Assembly: GCF_018882285.1 (NCBI RefSeq) | Contig: NZ_JACVOT010000001.1 | Location: 627,916-691,915, forward strand | DNA: 64,000 bases | Direction: 5' to 3' | Source: Polynucleobacter sp. AM-26B4 | GTDB lineage: Bacteria > Pseudomonadota > Gammaproteobacteria > Burkholderiales > Burkholderiaceae | Shown: piece by piece, positions 40,472 to 49,359 of the stretch | How positions within the stretch are numbered: the first letter of the stretch is position 1 | Layout: every line of letters begins with the position of its first letter | Notes under the pieces: model-generated | Database searches by the model: none | What the model was told of the DNA's origin: nothing | What the model saw: only the letters and a program-made list of their open reading frames with translations | Made by a program: the position numbers and the translations under genes

Positions 40472-40513
40472 TTTTAGTCGTTAATGTTTAATCATTAACT
40501 TTTAGTCATTAAC
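40472..40513. repeat. Three 14-bp tandem repeats over the obgE stop codon
   Basis: Consecutive units at 40472-40485, 40486-40499 and 40500-40513 differ from each other at two to four positions. The last unit on plus contains the obgE stop codon and its final residues. Confidence 0.9.
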
Positions 40514-41596
40514 TTCGTCGTCATCCAAATCTTGATTCTGAAAACGTGGATCAGCATCATGTTCTTCAGCCTCATCTCGCTGAGCTTTTTTAGCATCCAA
40601 ATCCGTCTGAATCGCATAACAAAGTTGTTGGCAACCTTCTCCAGTCAAAGCTGAAATTTCAAAGACAGGACCTTTCCAACCATAAGCCTTGATGAAAGCT
40701 TTGATTTTGGCTGCACGTTCCTCAGTAGGAATCATGTCGACCTTGTTCAAAACCAACCAACGAGGTTTGTCATGCAAAGATTCATCGTATTTCTTCAGCT
40801 CATTCACAATCGCTTTGGCTTCTCCAACAATATCGACATTGTCATCAAATGGAGCCATATCGACCAAATGCAACAATAAATTGGTACGCTGTAAATGTCG
40901 TAAAAAACGATGCCCAAGGCCAGCACCTTCTGCTGCACCTTCAATCAATCCTGGGATATCAGCTATCACAAAGCTTCGCTCAGCGCCTACTCGCACCACA
41001 CCTAAATTAGGATGCAAAGTTGTGAAGGGATAGTCTGCAATCTTAGGTCGTGCATTCGAGACTGCTGTGATCAATGTTGACTTGCCAGCGTTAGGCATTC
41101 CCAGTAAACCAACATCAGCCAACACTTTTAGTTCTAATCTGAGCTTGTGTTCTTCACCAGGTAAACCACTGGTCTTTTGTCTTGGCGCACGATTGGTACT
41201 GCTCTTGAAATGTAAATTTCCCCAACCACCAGCGCCACCTTTGGCCAAACACAAACGCTGACCGTGATAAGTCAAATCTGCGATGACTTCATTGGTATCC
41301 ATGTCATGAATGATGGTGCCCACTGGCATACGCAATTCAATGTCTTCACCTGCGCGACCATAACAATCCGCACCCCTGCCTGGTTCACCATTTTGCGCCA
41401 AATGTTTTTTAGCAAAACGATAATCTACCAAGGTATTGATGTTTCGATCAGCGATGGCATACACGCTGCCACCTCGACCGCCATCACCACCATCCGGTCC
41501 GCCAAATTCAATAAATTTTTCGCGACGCATCGAAGCGCTTCCAGAGCCGCCATGGCCTGCCACTACTTCAATACGAGCTTCGTCGATAAATTTCAT
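40502..41596 (-). CDS. obgE: Obg-family GTPase
   Basis: This essential GTPase acts in 50S ribosome assembly and stress control. The 364-residue protein has the glycine-rich Obg fold (1-160, [16 protein letters not shown]), then the G domain with GMPNAGKST (166-174), [14 protein letters not shown] and LNKVDM. A short acidic tail ends DDDEVND. ATG 41596 is chosen over a TTG nine bases upstream. A terminator hairpin sits only 14 nt ahead of this start, so expression probably depends on readthrough from rplU-rpmA. Confidence 0.95.
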   Translation of the reverse strand: MKFIDEARIEVVAGHGGSGSASMRREKFIEFGGPDGGDGGRGGSVYAIADRNINTLVDYRFAKKHLAQNGEPGRGADCYGRAGEDIELRMPVGTIIHDMDTNEVIADLTYHGQRLCLAKGGAGGWGNLHFKSSTNRAPRQKTSGLPGEEHKLRLELKVLADVGLLGMPNAGKSTLITAVSNARPKIADYPFTTLHPNLGVVRVGAERSFVIADIPGLIEGAAEGAGLGHRFLRHLQRTNLLLHLVDMAPFDDNVDIVGEAKAIVNELKKYDESLHDKPRWLVLNKVDMIPTEERAAKIKAFIKAYGWKGPVFEISALTGEGCQQLCYAIQTDLDAKKAQRDEAEEHDADPRFQNQDLDDDEVND

Positions 41597-41601
41597 AAGA
41601 T

Positions 41602-41636
41602 CCAATAAAAAAGGCCTCGCTATTTGGCGAGGCCTT
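41602..41636 (-). terminator. Terminator or attenuator between rpmA and obgE
   Basis: On the minus strand the 10-bp stem AAGGCCTCGC / GCGAGGCCTT with a 6-nt loop is followed by a T run that ends just before the obgE ribosome site. It looks like a full rho-independent terminator placed inside an operon. Confidence 0.85.
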
Positions 41637-41679
41637 ATGCTGAGTTCTGAATGTTCTTCGTTATCTCAGTTAAGGCTAA

Positions 41680-41940
41680 TTAAGCTGTCGGAAGTACAGA
41701 AACGAATGATTTCTTATCTGCACCTTTAACGCCAAATTGAACATGACCATCTACCAATGCGAACAATGTGTGATCTTTGCCACAACCAACGTTCACACCT
41801 GGGTGAACGCGTGTACCGCGTTGACGAATAATGATGCCGCCTGCGTTGATGGCTTGACCGCCATAAACTTTAACGCCTAATCGTTTTGACTCTGAGTCAC
41901 GGCCGTTACGTGTGGAACCGCCGCCTTTTTTCTGTGCCAT
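41680..41940 (-). CDS. rpmA: 50S ribosomal protein L27
   Basis: This 86-residue component of the large subunit sits near the peptidyl transferase centre. The N-terminus [20 protein letters not shown] is the typical unprocessed form, followed by [22 protein letters not shown]. It lies 21 bp after rplU and before obgE, the common bacterial order. Confidence 0.98.
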   Translation of the reverse strand: MAQKKGGGSTRNGRDSESKRLGVKVYGGQAINAGGIIIRQRGTRVHPGVNVGCGKDHTLFALVDGHVQFGVKGADKKSFVSVLPTA

Positions 41941-41961
41941 TTTCTACTCCGCCTCTGCCTA

Positions 41962-42273
41962 TTAGGCCTTGATCGTGTTAATCAAAATCTCAGTAAAGTT
42001 CTGACGATGTCCTTGACGCTTTTGGTAGTGCTTGCGTCGACGCATCTTAAAAATCTTCACTTTGTCATGACGACCCTGAGAAATAACAGTGGCTTTAACA
42101 GTTGCACCACTCACCAATGGCTCACCGAACTTCAGTGATTCGCCTTCGCCTACGGCGAGAACTTGGTCAATAGTGATTTCACTGCCTACATCCGCTGGTA
42201 TCTGTTCTATTTTCAATTTTTCACCAGCAGCAACCTTGTATTGTTTGCCACCGGTTTTTATGACCGCGTACAT
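41962..42273 (-). CDS. rplU: 50S ribosomal protein L21
   Basis: This 103-residue large-subunit protein binds 23S rRNA. Motifs are [20 protein letters not shown], the L21 start, and the basic [21 protein letters not shown], the L21 signature. It is the first gene of rplU-rpmA(-obgE), with a near-consensus promoter upstream. Confidence 0.98.
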   Translation of the reverse strand: MYAVIKTGGKQYKVAAGEKLKIEQIPADVGSEITIDQVLAVGEGESLKFGEPLVSGATVKATVISQGRHDKVKIFKMRRRKHYQKRQGHRQNFTEILINTIKA

Positions 42274-42326
42274 ATTGAAATCTTTCTATAAATATCCACA
42301 CGACCCCGTGCCGTGTAGAGCCCTAA

Positions 42327-42355
42327 ATTATAGCTCTAGCTATATTTCTAGTCAA
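42327..42355 (-). promoter_or_regulatory. rplU promoter
   Basis: On the minus strand, -35 TTGACT (42350-42355) and -10 TATAAT (42327-42332) are separated by 17 bp, nearly perfect sigma-70 elements. The predicted start leaves a leader of about 45 nt that can form a short stem ACACG/CGTGT. Confidence 0.85.
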
Positions 42356-42468
42356 AAAGTAAAATTCAGAGGAATCTAAGAGACATTCTCATGTTTTTTA
42401 TAATAAAACTTAACTAATTCAATAGGTTAAACTAATAAGAGTTAAAAACAGGGAAGTATAAATAGTTA

Positions 42469-43458
42469 ATGAGCACTAACTTACAGACAATTTTAAGTCC
42501 TATTTCAGCAGATATGCAGTCGCTGAATGACGTTATTCGCTCACGCTTAAGCTCTGAAGTCGCCCTGATCAATCAAATTTCCGCCTACATCATTGAAGCT
42601 GGCGGTAAAAGAATACGCCCGGCCCTCCTACTGTTAACCAGTCAGGCCATCTCAAACGGCACCCCCTTAAAACATCATCTAGACATGGCAGCCGTGGTGG
42701 AATTCATCCACACCGCCACCTTGTTGCACGATGATGTGGTGGATGAGTCTCATTTGCGTCGCGGCAGAGCAACAGCCAATGCTGCATTCGGAAACGCTGC
42801 CAGTGTTTTGGTGGGCGATTTTTTATATTCACGAGCTTTTCAGATGATGGTGGCGCCCAACGACATCAGAATCATGGAAATACTGGCTGATGCCACAAAC
42901 ACCATTGCTGAAGGCGAAGTGTTGCAGTTGATGAACATGCATGACCCGGATGTCAATGAAGCGCGTTACATGCAAGTGATTCACTTTAAAACTGGCAAGT
43001 TGTTTGAAGCTTCATCTGCTCTTGGCGCCCTTTTAGCAAAAGCGACTCCAGAACAATATGCTGCCGCACAGGCCTACGGCAAGCACATCGGCGCGACATT
43101 CCAATTGGTTGATGACATTCTTGACTACACCGCCAGCGCAGAACAGATGGGTAAAAATGCTGGTGATGATTTGCGCGAAGGAAAGCCAACCTTGCCATTG
43201 ATTTATCTTCTCGATCACGGCACTCCCGAACAAAAATCTTTGATCAGATCTGCCATTGAACAAGCAGAAGAACTGCCAGAAGATCTCTTTCAACAAGTCT
43301 ACCAAGCAATCATGAATTCTGATGCGATCAAGTACACAGAAGCTGCAGCCTTGCGTGAAGCTCAATTGGCACGAGAATCTTTGAAATGCTTCCCTCAAAA
43401 CGCAGCGACACAAAGCTTGATTGATCTTTGTGATTACTCGCTCAAACGCTCAAGCTAA
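42469..43458 (+). CDS. ispB: Octaprenyl diphosphate synthase
   Basis: It makes the long polyprenyl chain of ubiquinone. The 329-residue trans-prenyltransferase has GGKRIRPALLLL, the first Asp-rich motif LLHDDVVDES, FKTGKLFEASSALGA, and the second motif LVDDILDYTA. It is divergent from rplU. Confidence 0.93.
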   Translation: MSTNLQTILSPISADMQSLNDVIRSRLSSEVALINQISAYIIEAGGKRIRPALLLLTSQAISNGTPLKHHLDMAAVVEFIHTATLLHDDVVDESHLRRGRATANAAFGNAASVLVGDFLYSRAFQMMVAPNDIRIMEILADATNTIAEGEVLQLMNMHDPDVNEARYMQVIHFKTGKLFEASSALGALLAKATPEQYAAAQAYGKHIGATFQLVDDILDYTASAEQMGKNAGDDLREGKPTLPLIYLLDHGTPEQKSLIRSAIEQAEELPEDLFQQVYQAIMNSDAIKYTEAAALREAQLARESLKCFPQNAATQSLIDLCDYSLKRSS

Positions 43459-43468
43459 GCCTTTTTTC

Positions 43469-43490
43469 CTTGTCAGATCTTTCTGACAAG
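43469..43490. other. Hairpin after ispB without a T run
   Basis: A 9-bp stem CTTGTCAGA / TCTGACAAG with a TCTT loop lies 10 bp past the ispB stop. It is not followed by T residues on either strand, so it is more likely an RNA-stabilising hairpin or a rho-assisted end than a classical terminator. Confidence 0.6.
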
Positions 43491-43590
43491 AGAATCAGCG
43501 TTTCACACCAGTATTTGTAAGGCTTTAACAATACAAACCAAGTTTAGTTTGCTATAGTCACCCTCATGTTCTTTGCTTAAGAAAGCATTC

Positions 43591-44868
43591 ATGGATTCGT
43601 GGCTCAATGATTGGCCTTGGTGGGCGCAAGTTGGTTTAGTAATTTTACTTTTGGCTATTTCTGCTTTTTTCTCAATCACTGAGACCAGCATGATGGCAGC
43701 CAACCGTCACAGAATCCGGCACTTGGCTAACCGCGGCAACCGCGGAGCAAAAAACACGCAAACTCTTCTTTCAAAAACAGAGGAATTGTTATCAGTTATC
43801 TTGATTGGCAATAACGTTGTCAATACGATCCTACCTGTTTTATTAACTGCCATCGCCATGCATGCTTTTGGCAACAACGCATCTGTTCTTTCAATCAGCA
43901 CTGGTGTTGCTGCTGTATTGATCATTATTTTTTGTGAAATCACTCCAAAGGTGATCGGCGCAACTTATCCAGAAAGATTCGCAATTTTCACAAGCTGGGT
44001 GATCAGACCCTTGATCGTGATTCTCAAACCCGCGATGTGGTTAATCAATGTATTTGTGTCAGGCTTACTCAAAGTTTTAAGGGTAAACACAAAAGCAAAT
44101 CAAAACACTCAAATGACGCCAGAAGAATTACGCTCAGTCGTTCTTGAGTCAACCCATTTCATTCCAAATAAACACAGAAGCATCTTGGTTAATTTATTCA
44201 ACCTTGAAAGCATCAAGGTGGATGATGTGATGACGCCAAGATCACGCATGGAAGTTCTCGATTTTTCAAAACCAATTGAAGATGTGATTCATCAACTAGA
44301 AACTTGTTATCACAACAAGCTACCGGTTTGCGATGAAGATTCTGATCGAGTGATTGGCATCCTGGCAGTCAGAAAAGCTCTGAGCTTATTAGGTGATGAA
44401 GATCTAAAGCACAACAACTTCAAAGAATTATTGAGCGAGCCTTATTTCATTCCAAGTGGCACCCCCGTTTTGCAACAGCTTCAATTCTTCCAGGAAAATC
44501 AGGAGCGCATTGGACTCGTTGTCGATGAATACGGTATTGTTCAAGGACTTGTGACGATTGAAGACATCTTGGAAGAGTTGATTGGTGAATTCACAACATC
44601 TCTGCCAGACCTTGCCATCAAAACAAAATGGTCTGATGACGACACCTACATTGCAGATGGCACTGCTAGTTTGCGTGATTTGAATCGTCTTTTAAATCTT
44701 GATCTTCCCACCGATGGGCCCAAGACTTTGAATGGTTTATTGATTGAGACACTCGAGGATATTCCAGACAACAACGTGAGCGTCAAAATAGGTGGTGTGG
44801 TCATGGAAATCATCCAGGTAGATGAACAGATCATTAAGACGGTTCGCATTTATCAGCCGAATGATTGA
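43591..44868 (+). CDS. CorC/HlyC-type CNNM-domain membrane protein
   Basis: This 425-residue protein has an N-terminal DUF21/CNNM membrane domain (about 10-190; FFSITETSMMAANRHRIRHLA, IGNNVVNTILPVLLTAIA, CEITPKVIG). Two CBS domains follow, with VDDVMTPRSRMEVLD and RIGLVVDEYGIVQGLVTIEDILEEL split between them, then a C-terminal CorC/HlyC transporter-associated domain. Members are linked to Mg2+/Co2+ efflux. ATG 43591 is used rather than TTG 43573. Its end overlaps the pilB-like gene by 8 bp. Confidence 0.88.
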   Translation: MDSWLNDWPWWAQVGLVILLLAISAFFSITETSMMAANRHRIRHLANRGNRGAKNTQTLLSKTEELLSVILIGNNVVNTILPVLLTAIAMHAFGNNASVLSISTGVAAVLIIIFCEITPKVIGATYPERFAIFTSWVIRPLIVILKPAMWLINVFVSGLLKVLRVNTKANQNTQMTPEELRSVVLESTHFIPNKHRSILVNLFNLESIKVDDVMTPRSRMEVLDFSKPIEDVIHQLETCYHNKLPVCDEDSDRVIGILAVRKALSLLGDEDLKHNNFKELLSEPYFIPSGTPVLQQLQFFQENQERIGLVVDEYGIVQGLVTIEDILEELIGEFTTSLPDLAIKTKWSDDDTYIADGTASLRDLNRLLNLDLPTDGPKTLNGLLIETLEDIPDNNVSVKIGGVVMEIIQVDEQIIKTVRIYQPND

Positions 44869-45982
44869 ACAAGATGATGTCATCATTCATTACTGGCAAG
44901 ACATTGTTGATCAAGCACTCCTGGCAAAAGCCAGCGATATTCACATTGAGCCAGAAAACGGAGTAAGCCATGTGCGCTTGCGCGTTGATGGCTGCCTGAG
45001 TCACTTAAGCAGTTCCCCTGCACATTGGCATGACCGACTATCTAGTCGGATCAAAATTTTGGCGCGCTTGGATATTTCTGAAAAACGCTTGCCTCAAGAT
45101 GGTCAAATGTTATTGAGCAGCTCGCAGAGCGCACAGATCAACAACATCGATTGCCGTGTTTCAACTTTACCCACACTGCATGGCGAGAAAATTGTTTTGA
45201 GGGTATTAAGTAAACAAGAAGGTGATCTTGATATCAGCAAGATTGGTCTTGATGAAAATCAAAAGCAACATTTACTGCAATGCCTTGATCAGGCTCAAGG
45301 AATGATCTTGGTCACCGGGCCAACCGGCAGTGGCAAAACTCAAACGCTTTATAGCTGCCTCAAGTATTTGATGGATGGGAGCCGTAACATCACGAGCATT
45401 GAAGATCCAGTTGAAATTCAACTACAGGGCATTAATCAGGTGCCGATCAATGAGAAAGCAGGCTTGCGCTTTGATGTGGCATTAAGGGCATTGATGAGAC
45501 AAGATCCCGATGTCATCATGGTCGGAGAAATCAGAGATGCTGTCACAGCAAAAATTGCATTACAGGCTGCAGAAACAGGTCATTTGGTTTTAGCGACGCT
45601 GCACGCCAACGATGCGCCCAGCGCAATCTTCAGATTAAAACAATTAGGGTGTTTGCACGGTGATATTGCAAACAATGTCAGCTGCATCACAGCTCAAAGA
45701 TTGGTGCGCATTTTTTGTACAGCCTGCTCAGGGAATTCATCAAAAGACCTGATAGCAGGATGCTCCATTTGCAACGGTAGTGGCTTTCATGGTCGAAAGG
45801 CTGTTCATCAGGTCATGCGCGTATCTGACCAGCTCAGACAACTGATTGAAAGCGAAGCTCCCTTAAGTGCTATCCAAACTCAATGTCACACTGAAAAAAT
45901 ATCGACTTTGAAAGAATCTGCGCAAACTCTTATTGCGTCAGGGCTCAGCTCTGAAGATGAAATCAGGCGTCAATTCGCATGA
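44861..45982 (+). CDS. Compact GspE/PilB-type secretion/pilus ATPase
   Basis: This is the cytoplasmic assembly ATPase for a type IV pilus or type II-like system. The 373-residue protein has SDIHIEP near the start, Walker A GPTGSGKT (153-160), the Asp box SIEDPVE, Walker B DVIMVGEIRD (217-226), HANDAPSAIFRL, and a four-Cys zinc site (286, 289, 301, 304). PilB/GspE proteins are usually 500-570 residues; the long N-terminal region is missing. PilC and PilD follow with overlapping codons. Confidence 0.9.
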   Translation: MIEQDDVIIHYWQDIVDQALLAKASDIHIEPENGVSHVRLRVDGCLSHLSSSPAHWHDRLSSRIKILARLDISEKRLPQDGQMLLSSSQSAQINNIDCRVSTLPTLHGEKIVLRVLSKQEGDLDISKIGLDENQKQHLLQCLDQAQGMILVTGPTGSGKTQTLYSCLKYLMDGSRNITSIEDPVEIQLQGINQVPINEKAGLRFDVALRALMRQDPDVIMVGEIRDAVTAKIALQAAETGHLVLATLHANDAPSAIFRLKQLGCLHGDIANNVSCITAQRLVRIFCTACSGNSSKDLIAGCSICNGSGFHGRKAVHQVMRVSDQLRQLIESEAPLSAIQTQCHTEKISTLKESAQTLIASGLSSEDEIRRQFA

Positions 45983-46983
45983 AAGACGCTACTCAACTTC
46001 ACTTGATCAGACAACTCTATTCCCTCTTGAAGTCTGGTTTGTCTTTGCTAGATGCCGTTCAAATGATGGGGCTGAACACCATCCAAAAATCTTTGGCCAC
46101 TGGCAACAGCCTCACTTACTCATTATCTAAAATGGGATTTCATCCATTTTGTGTCAGCTTGATTCAAACAGGAGAAGCCACCGGCAATCTTTTAGACAGC
46201 TTGTCGCAAGCATCGATTTATCTTGAGAAACAAATTAAGCTTCAAAAGAAGATTAAAAAAGCACTGAGTTACCCATGCATCGTTCTCTTTGTCTCAAGCC
46301 TTGTCTTGCTGGCCATGTTTCATTGGGTGATACCAAGCTTTGAAAATATGTTTGCCAACTTTCAGGCAGAGCTGCCCTGGCCAACAAGATTGTTAATTCA
46401 AGGCTCTCACTGGGTGCAAAATTATTCTCTGATGGTAGCGATTGCACTCGGAAGTCTACTGGGAGCATTTCATCTCATTTGGAGACGTCACACTCAAACG
46501 CAACAGGTGGTTGATCAACTCTTACTGACCCTTCCCATTGTTGGCTCGATCAGAAGAAGTTCTTTACTGATTCAGTGGAGTCGGAATATCTCATTATTAA
46601 CTTCTCGAGGCGTGCCAATTCTTGAGGCCTTAAAACAAACGGCCCTGCATTCAAACGACTGGATCAGTTTTAATTTTTGCGCACAAATCAATGTTTCCTT
46701 GGCACAAGGTTGGTCACTCTCGGAATCTATCAAACAAATATCCGGAAAATCTCTACTAAGTCAAAAAGAGCAACTTCAGTTGATCAAAGTGGGTGAAGTT
46801 TCAGGAGATTTACCTCAAATGCTTGCCAATATCGCCAATCAAGAAGAAGATCACTTAGACCACATGATTGATCAATTGGCTCAAAGCATTGAGCCATGCT
46901 TGATGATCATCATGGGGCTTATCATTGCTTGCTTGGTCATTTCTTTGTATTTGCCAATTTTTGAAATGGGACAGATTCTTTGA
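45979..46983 (+). CDS. pilC: Type II secretion F / PilC family platform protein
   Basis: This inner-membrane platform protein of the pilus machine has 334 residues and three main membrane segments. Repeated GspF motifs are present: LIQTGEATGNLLDSL in the first half and LIKVGEVSGDLPQML in the second. The N-terminus is shorter than the usual PilC of about 400 residues. It overlaps the ATPase gene as ATGA and pilD as TTGA. Confidence 0.88.
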   Translation: MKDATQLHLIRQLYSLLKSGLSLLDAVQMMGLNTIQKSLATGNSLTYSLSKMGFHPFCVSLIQTGEATGNLLDSLSQASIYLEKQIKLQKKIKKALSYPCIVLFVSSLVLLAMFHWVIPSFENMFANFQAELPWPTRLLIQGSHWVQNYSLMVAIALGSLLGAFHLIWRRHTQTQQVVDQLLLTLPIVGSIRRSSLLIQWSRNISLLTSRGVPILEALKQTALHSNDWISFNFCAQINVSLAQGWSLSESIKQISGKSLLSQKEQLQLIKVGEVSGDLPQMLANIANQEEDHLDHMIDQLAQSIEPCLMIIMGLIIACLVISLYLPIFEMGQIL

Positions 46984-47435
46984 TTGAAATTTTCTCCGCC
47001 ATCATCATCATTGGCGCCCTATTGATACTGTCTTGGATAGACTTCAAGACTTTTATCTTGCCCGACTACCTGACCTATGGATTGATGGCTTACGGGCTTG
47101 TCGCAAATATTTTCCTGGGGCTTGCTTGGGCCGATACTGAATCATCCATTCTGGGAGCCGTGTTTGGTTTTGTGAGTCTCTATGCACTGAACCAACTGTA
47201 TCTAAAAATCAGAGGACATCACGGCATTGGTATGGGTGATGCGAAATTACTGGCTGGCCTTGGCGCTTGCTTAGGCATTCAAAGCTTGCCTTACATACTG
47301 TTGATTGCCTCCGCTTCTGGCCTGATCGGTGGTTATGCTTGGTTAAAGATTCATCAACAAGATCACAGCCATGCATTTCCTTTTGGCCCTTTTATTGCAT
47401 TTGGTGGCATCATTGTTTTGTTATGGCAGATTTAA
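46980..47435 (+). CDS. pilD: Minimal prepilin peptidase (A24 domain only)
   Basis: It cleaves prepilin leader peptides at the inner membrane. The 151-residue protein keeps both catalytic aspartates of the A24 family: Asp21 in WIDFKTFILPDYLT and Asp87 in GIGMGDAKLLAGLGA. It lacks the N-terminal cysteine-bearing domain linked to N-methylation in PilD proteins of about 260-290 residues. The start is TTG at 46980 overlapping the pilC stop. coaE starts inside its 3' end. Confidence 0.88.
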   Translation: MIEIFSAIIIIGALLILSWIDFKTFILPDYLTYGLMAYGLVANIFLGLAWADTESSILGAVFGFVSLYALNQLYLKIRGHHGIGMGDAKLLAGLGACLGIQSLPYILLIASASGLIGGYAWLKIHQQDHSHAFPFGPFIAFGGIIVLLWQI

Positions 47436-48094
47436 AAAACAAGTCTTCGAATAGCCCCACTCATCCATCTCATCTTTTGAGGGTTGGGTTGACCGGAGGT
47501 ATTGGCAGCGGGAAAAGTGCCGTTGCCACAGAGCTAGAGAAATGTGGTGCAGCCATCATCGATACCGACCTCATTGCTCATGACATCACAAAAGCCAATG
47601 GTTTGGCGATGAGCGCCATTGAGCAATCTTTTGGTCCCGAGTTTTTGCTCAAAGATGGGTCTTTGGACAGACAAAAGATGAGGGAACTTGTTTTTACTGA
47701 CCCCAAAGCCAAAGAAAAGCTTGAAAAGATCACCCATCCTTTGATTTATCAAGAAACCAAGCGCTTGAGCCTCCTACATCAAGCCAAGAACCCCGCTTAC
47801 CTTGTTTACGTGGTGCCTTTATTGGTTGAATCCAGCTTTTGGATCAATCAATCCCCAAAAGCCTTGGACTGTATTGTGGTGATTGATTGCCCAGAAACCC
47901 AGCAAATTGCTAGGGTCCAAGAAAGAAATGGTCTTGAAATAGGCATGATTCAAAAGATCATTGCCAGTCAGGCCAGCCGTCATGACAGACTGGTGATTGC
48001 TGATCACGTGATTGAAAACAATCAAGGGATTGAAGATTTAAAGATTGAGGCCCAACGACTTCATCAAATACTTTTGAGGCATAAAAGTAGTTAA
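47423..48094 (+). CDS. coaE: Dephospho-CoA kinase
   Basis: It performs the last step of coenzyme A synthesis. The 223-residue P-loop kinase has VGLTGGIGSGKSAVA, IIDTDLIAHDIT, and KITHPLIYQE with the family His. ATG 47423 overlaps pilD by 13 bp; the front LKNKSSNSPTHPSHLLR is a short extension. The pilD-coaE-zapD order is widespread in proteobacteria. Confidence 0.95.
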   Translation: MADLKNKSSNSPTHPSHLLRVGLTGGIGSGKSAVATELEKCGAAIIDTDLIAHDITKANGLAMSAIEQSFGPEFLLKDGSLDRQKMRELVFTDPKAKEKLEKITHPLIYQETKRLSLLHQAKNPAYLVYVVPLLVESSFWINQSPKALDCIVVIDCPETQQIARVQERNGLEIGMIQKIIASQASRHDRLVIADHVIENNQGIEDLKIEAQRLHQILLRHKSS

Positions 48095-48147
48095 AAAGGC
48101 TCTTTTTTTGCCAAAAATCACAGAATTTCAGTCTAGAATATGAATCT

Positions 48148-48897
48148 GTGATTATTTACGAATACCCCTTCAATGAACTGGTGCGCAGTCTTTTGAGACT
48201 GGAGTACCTCTTTGACCGTTTCGAGTACTTCGTAGAAAAAGATGATGCAAGAGATCAACATCAAGCCATTTCAATATTATTTGACTTAGGTGAAATCACT
48301 GCACGCGCAGATTTGAAATCAAGTCTCATGAAAGAGCTTGATCGCCAAAAAAATAGTTTGTTATCTTTGAAGAACTCTAGCAACATTGATCAAGATGCTT
48401 TGCTCAACACGCTTGAAGAAATGAACATCATCTGGGGCAAGATTAATCAGACCGGCAAGACCAATGCTCAGATCTTAGAGAGTGAGTGGTTGAATTTGAT
48501 TCGTTCACGTCTAAGCATCCCAGGTGGTACCAGTCCAGTAGATTTACCAGCGTATTACGCATGGCAATTCACAGACGCAAATATACGTCGTGCGAATTTA
48601 AAGAAATTTGTAGAGCCCTTGATGTCATGGAAATATGCCAGCCAGCTATTCTTAAAATTATTGAGAGGCTCAGGCAAACCTGCTGAAATGCTTGCGCCTA
48701 AAGGCTCCTACCAACAAATGCTTTCTGGTAAAACATATCAATTGATGCGTGTTGGCATTCATCAAGCACACTTGATTCCTGAAATCAGTGCCAACAAGTA
48801 CATGCTTTGGACTCGCTTCATGACTTGTGATGGTGAAGCTAAGCCAAGAGCTTTTGCAGAAGATGTTCCTTTTGAACTATCTCTTTGTAATTTCTAA
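48148..48897 (+). CDS. zapD: Cell division protein ZapD
   Basis: This cytoplasmic protein bundles FtsZ filaments at the division ring. The 249-residue protein begins with GTG (IIYEYPFNELVRSLLRLEYLF), the conserved ZapD start; a nearby ATG is closed by a stop. The C-terminus keeps RVGIHQAHLIPEISANKYMLWTRF in pieces typical of the family. yacG, often the next gene, is absent. Confidence 0.93.
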   Translation: MIIYEYPFNELVRSLLRLEYLFDRFEYFVEKDDARDQHQAISILFDLGEITARADLKSSLMKELDRQKNSLLSLKNSSNIDQDALLNTLEEMNIIWGKINQTGKTNAQILESEWLNLIRSRLSIPGGTSPVDLPAYYAWQFTDANIRRANLKKFVEPLMSWKYASQLFLKLLRGSGKPAEMLAPKGSYQQMLSGKTYQLMRVGIHQAHLIPEISANKYMLWTRFMTCDGEAKPRAFAEDVPFELSLCNF

Positions 48898-48913
48898 AAA
48901 TAACTTCTAAAAA
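48888..48913. repeat. 13-bp tandem duplication spanning the zapD and mutT stop codons
   Basis: TAATTTCTAAAAA (48888-48900) is followed directly by TAACTTCTAAAAA (48901-48913), one mismatch in 13. The first copy holds the zapD stop (48895-48897). The second supplies the mutT stop on the minus strand (48907-48909). Confidence 0.85.
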
Positions 48914-49359
48914 ACTTTTAAGCTCTTTAGCTTTTCCAAAATTGGTAATGTAGCCGGTAAGACTGGATCAAACCCTGCGATGCCAAGCTGATCAATATCT
49001 TTGATGTTCAACCATCCTAGGGCTTGATTTTCTAATCCACGTGGCTGACCCTGCCAAGACTTCACGAAACAAATATGTAAGCGCACATACGCATGAGGAT
49101 AGTCATGTTCTAAAACCATGAACTCATCTGCTTGATCAATGCGCACATCAATTTCTTCTTGAAGTTCTCGAGAAAGAGCTGCGAAAAGAGTTTCACCAGC
49201 CTCTACTTTTCCACCAGGAAACTCCCAGTAACCGGCATAAGGCTTTCCCTCTGGGCGCTGGCCAAGCAATACAGCCCCGGCACCATCGATTAAAACGCCT
49301 ACTGCAACCTCTACAACCGGTCTGGATGATGTCGGCTCTTGTTCGGCAGCCAATGTCAT
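48907..49359 (-). CDS. mutT: MutT-like Nudix hydrolase
   Basis: This probable 8-oxo-dGTP diphosphatase cleans the nucleotide pool. The 150-residue protein has VEVAVGVLIDGAGAVLLGQR, GYWEFPGGKVEAGETLFAAL with the Nudix box continuing SRELQEEIDV, and ENQALGWL. ATG 49359 overlaps the ATPase stop as TGATG; a longer in-frame start at 49437 would lie inside the ATPase. Confidence 0.88.
   Translation of the reverse strand: MTLAAEQEPTSSRPVVEVAVGVLIDGAGAVLLGQRPEGKPYAGYWEFPGGKVEAGETLFAALSRELQEEIDVRIDQADEFMVLEHDYPHAYVRLHICFVKSWQGQPRGLENQALGWLNIKDIDQLGIAGFDPVLPATLPILEKLKSLKVF

Noticed and set aside
48898..48906. Missing yacG after zapD
   Set aside because: The gene is small and variably present; it may lie elsewhere.
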